From NCBI RefSeq assembly GCF_002811985.1, contig NZ_NPDU01000104.1:1-12083 (forward strand): a stretch of 12,083 nucleotides of DNA, given 5' to 3'. Positions within the stretch are counted from its first letter, which is position 1. Each line of letters opens with the position of its first letter. The position numbers were made by a program, and so were the translations under genes. Origin of the DNA: Leptospira adleri (GTDB lineage Bacteria; Spirochaetota; Leptospiria; Leptospirales; Leptospiraceae). Below are positions 6,559 through 12,083 of the stretch, one piece after another. The notes under the pieces are model-generated. The model was given only the letters and a program-made list of their open reading frames with translations, made no database searches and had not been told where the DNA came from.

Positions 6559-6987
6559 ATGAACCAAAAATTAATACTCAAGAAAAATATTTCCATTCAG
6601 GCCCCGCTCTCAAAGGTTTGGAATGCGATGATCGATCCGGAAGTGATCAAACTTTATCTTTACGGAACTCAAGCGATTTCCGATTGGAAGGTCGGAAGTC
6701 CGATCGTTTTTACGGGGGTTTGGGAGAATCAAACCTACAGAGATCACGGAACCATTCTGAAATTTGAAAAGGAAAAAGTCTTTCAATACGACTATTGGAG
6801 CACCTTTTCCGGAATTCCGGATATTCCGGAAAACTATTCGGTCATTACTATGGAGTTGGGTTTGGACGGAACTTCGACATCTCTCACTCTAACACAGGAA
6901 AATTTTCCCACGGAAACATCCTATGAACATTCGAACTCGGGCTGGGATCATTCTCTGAAGATCTTAAAGGAAATTCTCGAGAAATGA
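6559..6987 (+). CDS. SRPBCC / AHSA1-family protein
   Basis: This 142-residue protein shows the START-like fold of the AHSA1 (activator of Hsp90 ATPase-like) family. The N-terminus ISIQAPLSKVWNAMIDPEVIK is the usual first strand plus helix, given in parts as ISIQAPLSKVW and NAMIDPEVIK. It continues with a GTQAISDWKVGSPIVF strand region. The C-terminal helix begins at SGWDHSLKILKEILEK, the WxxxLxxLK signature. Family members bind small hydrophobic ligands in a deep pocket. Despite the family name most have no proven Hsp90 role, and the ligand here is unknown. AGAGGA at 6548-6553 is a good ribosome binding site for the ATG at 6559. Nothing suggests damage. The gene points toward the antiporter gene, with a structured repeat between them. 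Confidence 0.82.
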   Translation: MNQKLILKKNISIQAPLSKVWNAMIDPEVIKLYLYGTQAISDWKVGSPIVFTGVWENQTYRDHGTILKFEKEKVFQYDYWSTFSGIPDIPENYSVITMELGLDGTSTSLTLTQENFPTETSYEHSNSGWDHSLKILKEILEK

Positions 6988-6988
6988 T

Positions 6989-7150
6989 TCTGCCTTTTTT
7001 AGGGTCAATGCGGCAGAGATGTGGAGCGTGCGAAGCAGTCGTCTCGAATGAGACGACCGAAGGCGAAAGCCGGAGCGCGGAACAAGCTCGGTCCTGCGAT
7101 TTGCAGAAGTTCGTTTTTTTATTTCGAACCGAGCGAGCAGGAGCCGCCCG
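6989..7150. repeat. GC-rich cluster of inverted repeats between convergent genes
   Basis: The gap between two convergent genes holds several hairpins in sequence. These are TCTGCC/GGCAGA (6989-6994 and 7012-7017); GTCGTCTC-GAAT-GAGACGAC (7038-7057), an 8-base perfect stem with a 4-base loop; GGC-GAAA-GCC (7062-7071), a GNRA-type loop; CTGC/GCAG (7094-7106); and GCTCGGT/ACCGAGC (7086-7092 and 7128-7134) enclosing a run of seven T residues. It is clearly more GC-rich than the surrounding intergenic DNA. It may be a dispersed Leptospira repeat, a shared bidirectional terminator, or a structured RNA. The sequence alone does not decide. Confidence 0.5.
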
Positions 7151-7157
7151 TGTGATT

Positions 7158-8624
<1,467 letters not shown>

Positions 8625-9103
8625 TCAATACCGTAGGTGAAAGATTTCATTTTATTGATTGCAGAAGAGAAGTAGAATTTTCTCTTTTTTTTCAACGTTT
8701 CAAGAAATGACTCCGAGGAGTTGTTTTCAGGTCGTTGTTTAGACCCGAGAAGCGCTTGGATTCGTACCGTCTTATGTCCTTTTTTCTCAAAATCTCCGAA
8801 TTCGTACAAGGAATTTTCGTACAAGTTTTCCGCTTCCTCCTTCGCAACTTTTACTCCTGGATTTGGGAAAATTTCTTTGGAAGAATCGAATCCTTCCGTA
8901 TTCTAAAGATCCATTTCTTTGGAGTTTTTGTAACTGAAGATTTTATCCTTGGAAAGCGGATCGTTTTTGAAAACCGCTTTTTTGTCGTTTTATGATTCGA
9001 TTAGATTGGATTCGAAAAGGGTCCAAATAGGAATTGGATTTATTTGTGCTCTTTTAAAACGTGGAAGTGAATTCAAATTTTTGAATATAGGAGTTTTGAC
9101 TTT
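8625..9103. other. Long intergenic stretch without a recognised gene
   Basis: This 479-base gap separates the divergent antiporter and PaiB-type genes. Open frames exist on both strands, but none gives a protein I recognise or has a ribosome binding site with a convincing start. TTCGTACAAG occurs twice (8801-8810 and 8816-8825), with TTCGTACC at 8761. ACTCC-GA-GGAGT (8710-8721) is a small palindrome. The T-rich stretch at 8680-8692 could belong to the antiporter leader. It may contain promoters for both genes and remains of lost sequence. I see no more than that. Confidence 0.5.
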
Positions 9104-9730
9104 ATGTATATCCCGAAAGCATTCGAAGAAACAGATGAAAATAAATTGATCTCCTTTATCCGAGAGAATTCTTTCGGAATTATTACTTCCGGTTCGGACG
9201 CTTCTCTGGAAGCGAGTCATATCGTTCTTCATCCTGAAAAGAATGAAACCGGAAAACTTTTTCTTTTCGGACATTTTGCTCGTGCAAACAATCATTGGAA
9301 GAATATAAAGGGTCCGGTCTTGGTGGTCTTTCCGGGCGCTCATTGTTATATTTCCCCTACATGGATTGGGGAAGCGCATTCTGTTCCTACTTGGAATTAC
9401 GCTGCAGTCCATATATCCGGCAATCTGAGTTTTTTGGACGATCTTCAAACTCAAGAGAGAGTCGCTCAGCTTGTTTCTTCTTATGAAACCGAACCTTCCA
9501 AAGATTGGAAACTGGACTTTGACGATTCTTACTTTCAGAGAACGATCAAGGGTCTTGTTGCGTTTCAGATCGAGGTCACAAAATTGGAAGGCAAATTCAA
9601 GTTGAGTCAGAATAAATCGATCGAGATTCAGACCAGAGTGGCGGAAAAACTTGAACAGATGGCGGACGATAATTCTAAGACGATCGGTCGTTGGATGCGG
9701 GAAAATTTAAGTCGAGAGAATTCTCAATAA
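9104..9730 (+). CDS. PaiB-type FMN-binding negative transcriptional regulator family protein
   Basis: The 208-residue product is the full length of the PaiB family, which has a split-barrel flavin-binding fold. Family motifs are in order: the MYIP start, GIITS (25-29), ASHIVLHP (37-44), GHFARANNHW (56-65), HCYISPTW (80-87) and VPTWNYAAVH (94-103). The last two shape the FMN pocket. The C-terminal part is charged and helical (about 145-205), and ends in a region often linked to dimerisation. PaiB of Bacillus subtilis represses sporulation and protease genes. Many other members are only flavin-binding proteins, so direct DNA binding is not assured here. AGGAG at 9089-9093 lies ten bases before the ATG. 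The two genes downstream are decayed. Confidence 0.85.
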   Translation: MYIPKAFEETDENKLISFIRENSFGIITSGSDASLEASHIVLHPEKNETGKLFLFGHFARANNHWKNIKGPVLVVFPGAHCYISPTWIGEAHSVPTWNYAAVHISGNLSFLDDLQTQERVAQLVSSYETEPSKDWKLDFDDSYFQRTIKGLVAFQIEVTKLEGKFKLSQNKSIEIQTRVAEKLEQMADDNSKTIGRWMRENLSRENSQ

Positions 9731-9870
9731 AAAGATGAGGAAAAGGAAGAATTCTTTGCAAAGTTCGGTAGAACGGTTCTGATCTGCGTCGATTTTTTTT
9801 TGAAAAAATGTCACAGTTGCCCAGCCGCGGTTCTAAGAAATCAAATACGAATCTTGGAGATTTTATAATT

Positions 9871-10231
9871 ATGAACGGCCTGCAAGAAAGCGAAATAGGA
9901 TCGGAAATCGTCGTGGAATGGGCGCCTTTTTAGTTATCGGAGGTATATAATGAGGAAGAATTTCTTTCAGCATCTTCTTCCCTTCAAACGGACTTTTTGG
10001 AAAAGCAGAACGGCTTTTTGAAGAGAGAACTTTTCAAAGGGGAAGGACGTCGATGGGTGACTTGGGTTATTGGAAAAATCGTGAAGCCGCAGAACTTGCG
10101 ATGAGAAAGTTCCTGCAAGCCCTTCCTGCAATACTTACTTCGCATTTATGACGGAAGCCGATCCAAAGAATCTGCACCTAGGCTTGCAGATTTTTTCTAT
10201 AAGGTGTTCCTTTGAATCTGTGAAAAATTGA
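9871..10231 (+). pseudogene. Decayed ABM-like (dimeric alpha/beta barrel) protein gene
   Basis: Three reading frames add up to one small protein of about 118 residues resembling antibiotic biosynthesis monooxygenase-like domains. The first frame gives MNGLQESEIGSEIVVEWAPF, then TAG at 9931, then continues as NEEEFLSASSSLQTDFLEK and GFLKRELFKGEGRRW. At about 10059 it shifts to a second frame, DLGYWKNREAAELAMRK. At about 10127 it shifts to a third, CNTYFAFMTEADPKN, ending at TGA 10229. The order strand, helix with EEEFL, KxxGFxxRELxKG, DLxYWxxxEAAExAM is that expected for the fold. One nonsense codon and two frameshifts mean no full product can be made. GGAG at 9856-9859 remains before the old ATG. 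It sits 10 bases before the decayed sigma factor gene, suggesting a former operon. The exact subfamily is unclear. Confidence 0.7.
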
Positions 10232-10241
10232 CCGAGTTCGA

Positions 10242-10879
10242 ATGAATTCGTTTGTTGAAGAAAAATATTCGGAAGAGGACGAGAGTCTTCTCGTTTTCGG
10301 CTCAATCGGGAGATCCCGTTTCCATAGAAAAAATCGTAAAGGCTATCAGGCTTGGATTTACAACGTGGTTCTACACCTGCTTTACGACCCGGAGGCGGCG
10401 GCAGATCTCACTCAAGAAATTTTGATTCAAGTGATCGGGAAATTACCCCAATTTCTCGGTGAAAGTCGGCTTGCGACCTGGATCTACAAGATTGCTTTGA
10501 ATTACGCGTTTAGGGCGAAAAGAAGCGAAGCGAAAAAAATATCCAGAGCGAGAAAGGATTTCTATCAATTCATGAATTCGAAATGTGGATTGGTTCGTAA
10601 TGAAAACCCTTGTCGATGCGCTCGAAAGACAAAAGGTTTTAATAGAATTGGGAATCGTAAATCTGAAAGAATTAAAATTCTTCAAAGAATCCCTCCGATC
10701 TATCTATCCAGGAATGTGCGCGGGAAAAGTCAACGTTGTTTGATGAGTATGTGGAACCGCGTTATGCTCCTTTGTATCGTAAACATAAATTCTTAATTCC
10801 TTCGGACCGATCTGATAAAATTCGATCTATGCCGCGGGATTCTAAATTTCGGGCGGTCCTTGAGCTAAATGATTTCTGA
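10242..10879 (+). pseudogene. Decayed ECF sigma factor gene
   Basis: The best-preserved segment is a sigma-2 region of an extracytoplasmic-function sigma factor: YQAWIYNVVLHLLYD, PEAAADLTQEILIQVIG, ESRLATWIYKIALNYAFR. The -10-binding DLTQEI motif is intact. Several defects surround it. Codons 10294-10344 read correctly only in another frame (SGDPVSIEKIVKA), pointing to two compensating shifts. After RAKRSEAKK the sequence jumps to SRARKDFYQFMNSKCGLV and NPCRCARKTKG, normally found after region 4, so the sigma-4 helix-turn-helix (about 60 residues) appears deleted in frame. Beyond 10636 the frame shifts again, and the last part, LFDEYVEPRYAPLYRKH, reads in a third frame to TGA 10877. A short open frame to 10796 survives but cannot encode a working factor. 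The ancestral type resembled Cys-containing ECF factors. Confidence 0.75.
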
Positions 10880-10978
10880 AGTTTTGGATGGCTTCGTTTT
10901 TTTAGAATGAACTGAATTTTTTCGGATCGGTAATCGGATTTTTTGTCCGCAGTGAAATATTCCGGAACCGTTTTCGGT

Positions 10979-11518
10979 ATGGGAATCTTATTGTTAAATT
11001 CCGATCAGGAACTTAGGTCCAGACTTCAGGAACCTCAATGTGAGGTTGTTACTCTTCTCGTTTCGAAATTCAAGTTGTCACAATATAACGAGAAAGATCG
11101 TAAGAGATTGCCGAAGAGGATTCCGAATCTTCTGCGGATTTATGGAAAGTATTTAACTTCCGCGAAACGTTTGGGTAAGGGGGCTGGAAAGACTTCTTAT
11201 CAGGAGAGCGTTGGACGGGGGAATATGGTGAGGATCAATGTTCGTTTGGACACCGGAAGTTGGGTCTTGCTGGGAACTCTGGCGCAGGCTCATGGGGTGT
11301 CTCGCTGTTTTTTGTTCAATTATCTTTTGTGGTTGGATGAAGTCGGAGTTGGGAGTTCTATTGTGAGAACTATGAATGAGGGAGGTCCTACCTTTCACAG
11401 GAATTACAGTTATATCCTCCACCTCGATATCTTAGAAAATACCGTCGTTCGTCAACTCGAATGCCAACCCGACCACACTTTTTACGTCCTCGACCCACGC
11501 GACTGGTATAATTTCTAA
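10979..11518 (+). CDS. DUF1564 family protein with ribbon-helix-helix-like centre
   Basis: DUF1564 proteins form a paralogous family known essentially from Leptospira; their function is not established. The product (179 residues from the ATG at 10979) has the family features: [12 protein letters not shown] at the start, [41 protein letters not shown], and the C-terminal FYVLDPRDW. The segment VRINVRLD (84-91), [14 protein letters not shown] and [15 protein letters not shown] reads like a beta strand followed by two helices, the MetJ/Arc ribbon-helix-helix pattern. With the basic stretch KDRKRLPKR before it, this suggests DNA binding; that is my inference. The frame is open to a TTG at 10943, but the family begins at MGI. 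No good ribosome binding site is seen for the ATG. The gene is intact, although its two upstream neighbours have decayed. Confidence 0.8.
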   Translation: MGILLLNSDQELRSRLQEPQCEVVTLLVSKFKLSQYNEKDRKRLPKRIPNLLRIYGKYLTSAKRLGKGAGKTSYQESVGRGNMVRINVRLDTGSWVLLGTLAQAHGVSRCFLFNYLLWLDEVGVGSSIVRTMNEGGPTFHRNYSYILHLDILENTVVRQLECQPDHTFYVLDPRDWYNF

Positions 11519-11877
11519 CCGCAGGCTTAAAGAATTCAAAAAAATCGAACATTACAAACGCGCGCTTTCGATCGAAAAATCCTAAGCCCGCGCTCGGCGT
11601 TTCTCAAAAAAAAACATTCAAAAATCCTAATTTTCTATGAAAGATTCAAATAACTCCGCACTTTTTTCCGAATCGAAACGACAAGAACCCGCCGGAAATC
11701 GTAAAAATTCATAGCAACTCATTATAAACTCAGCAAAAAGAAGATATGATAAGAATCCGGATCGGAACACAACGAGTTCAATTTTATTCAGTAAAGAATC
11801 TACCGTTCCATCCTCGATCGAATCAAAAAAACGAACTCCCCTTGACAGAAAAATCGACCAACTCCCATCGTGAACAA
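11519..11877. other. Intergenic stretch before the TetR-type gene, no gene recognised
   Basis: A minus-strand open frame covers 11627-11887, but its translation resembles nothing I know and overlaps the TetR start, so I leave it out. The first 75 bases hold a GC-rich inverted repeat. The rest is A-rich with poly-A runs. TTGACA at 11842-11847 lies 30 bases before the TetR ATG and matches a -35 box, but the bases 17 further on (CCATCG) are a poor -10. Confidence 0.45.
11560..11593. repeat. GC-rich inverted repeat with nested palindrome
   Basis: GCGCGCTT (11560-11567) pairs with AAGC (11584-11587) and, across a two-base bulge, GCGC (11590-11593). The loop contains part of the perfect palindrome TTTCGATCGAAA (11566-11577). 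No T run follows on the plus strand. It may be an operator or an RNA hairpin; nothing decides between them. Confidence 0.3.
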
Positions 11878-12083
11878 ATGGAACCACTTAGCTCCAGAGA
11901 AAGATTGATTCAAACGACGGCCCAGCTTCTACAAGAGAGGGGATTTCACGGAACCGGGTTGAAAGACATTCTAAAGTTAAGCGATACTCCGAGCGGTTCC
12001 TTGTATCATCATTTTCCCAATGGAAAGGAAGAATTGACCGCCGCCGCGATTTGTTTTTCCAGCCGTTCGCCCGCGCTTGAAAT
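11878..12083 (+). CDS. TetR-family transcriptional regulator (LmrA/YxaF-like), 5' part only
   Basis: The visible 68 residues are the N-terminal DNA-binding domain of a TetR-family repressor, ending at the window edge with the ligand-binding part outside. SRERLIQTTAQLLQERGFHG (6-25) gives helix 1. GTGLKDILKLSDTPSGSLYHHFPNGKEEL is the helix-turn-helix, shown here in parts: TGLKDILKLSDTPSG and SLYHHFPNGKEEL. The PSGSLYHHFPNGKEEL signature is typical of the LmrA/YxaF branch, whose members often repress drug-export or detoxification genes beside them. The frame is open upstream, and a TTG at 11842 could extend it by 12 residues. I chose the ATG because the family starts close to the first helix. 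No clear ribosome binding site is present. Its targets are unknown and may lie to the right. Confidence 0.85.
   Translation, partial: MEPLSSRERLIQTTAQLLQERGFHGTGLKDILKLSDTPSGSLYHHFPNGKEELTAAAICFSSRSPALE

Noticed and set aside
11153..11422. Minus-strand open frame of 89 codons within the DUF1564 gene.
   Set aside because: It is antisense to the conserved centre of DUF1564 and looks like a shadow of its codon use.
11627..11887. Minus-strand open frame of 86 codons before the TetR-type gene.
   Set aside because: Its start overlaps the TetR coding sequence, and the translation resembles nothing known. A rapidly evolving small gene cannot be excluded but has no support.

Overview
The window looks like spirochete chromosome, most probably Leptospira. 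The strongest sign is an intact DUF1564 gene near the right end, a family known essentially as a paralogous set in Leptospira. The other proteins and the moderately AT-rich, T-run-rich intergenic DNA agree. By eye the GC content is nearer the L. santarosai / borgpetersenii / weilii group than L. interrogans; the species call is an inference.

Left part (1-2520): a 2OG-Fe(II) oxygenase gene on the minus strand stops abruptly in the middle of its catalytic domain, where unrelated DNA (1-73, possibly an insertion sequence end) begins. Divergent from it is an ArsR-type regulator gene followed by a fatty acid hydroxylase / sterol desaturase-type membrane protein. Two nearly identical AT-rich inverted-repeat boxes sit just before these two genes, one on the regulator's predicted promoter and one over the hydroxylase leader, so the pair looks like a small self-regulated unit. 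A small three-helix membrane protein follows, preceded by a perfect 10+10 inverted repeat that looks like another operator.

Middle part (2557-8624): a C45-type N-terminal-nucleophile hydrolase with a C-terminal repeat domain (minus) is divergent from a seven-helix membrane AraC-type regulator (plus). The regulator is followed by two hairpin terminators. Next come an SRAP (YedK/HMCES-type) protein (minus), divergent from an SRPBCC/AHSA1 protein (plus), and then a CPA1-type K+/H+ or Na+/H+ antiporter with a C-terminal RCK_C domain (minus). A GC-rich stretch of stacked inverted repeats separates the two convergent genes at about 6989-7150.

Right part (8625-12083): a gene-poor stretch, a PaiB-type FMN-binding protein, then two adjacent decayed genes: an ABM-like (dimeric alpha/beta barrel) protein carrying a stop and two frameshifts, and an ECF sigma factor with several frameshifts and apparent loss of its sigma-4 helix-turn-helix. 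After these come the intact DUF1564 gene, whose centre reads like a ribbon-helix-helix DNA-binding fold, and the 5' end of a TetR-family regulator that runs off the window.

I found no rRNA, tRNA, CRISPR array or complete mobile element. The most informative signals are the duplicated ArsR-type operator, the paired pseudogenes, the structured repeat between the antiporter and SRPBCC genes, and the ribbon-helix-helix reading of DUF1564.
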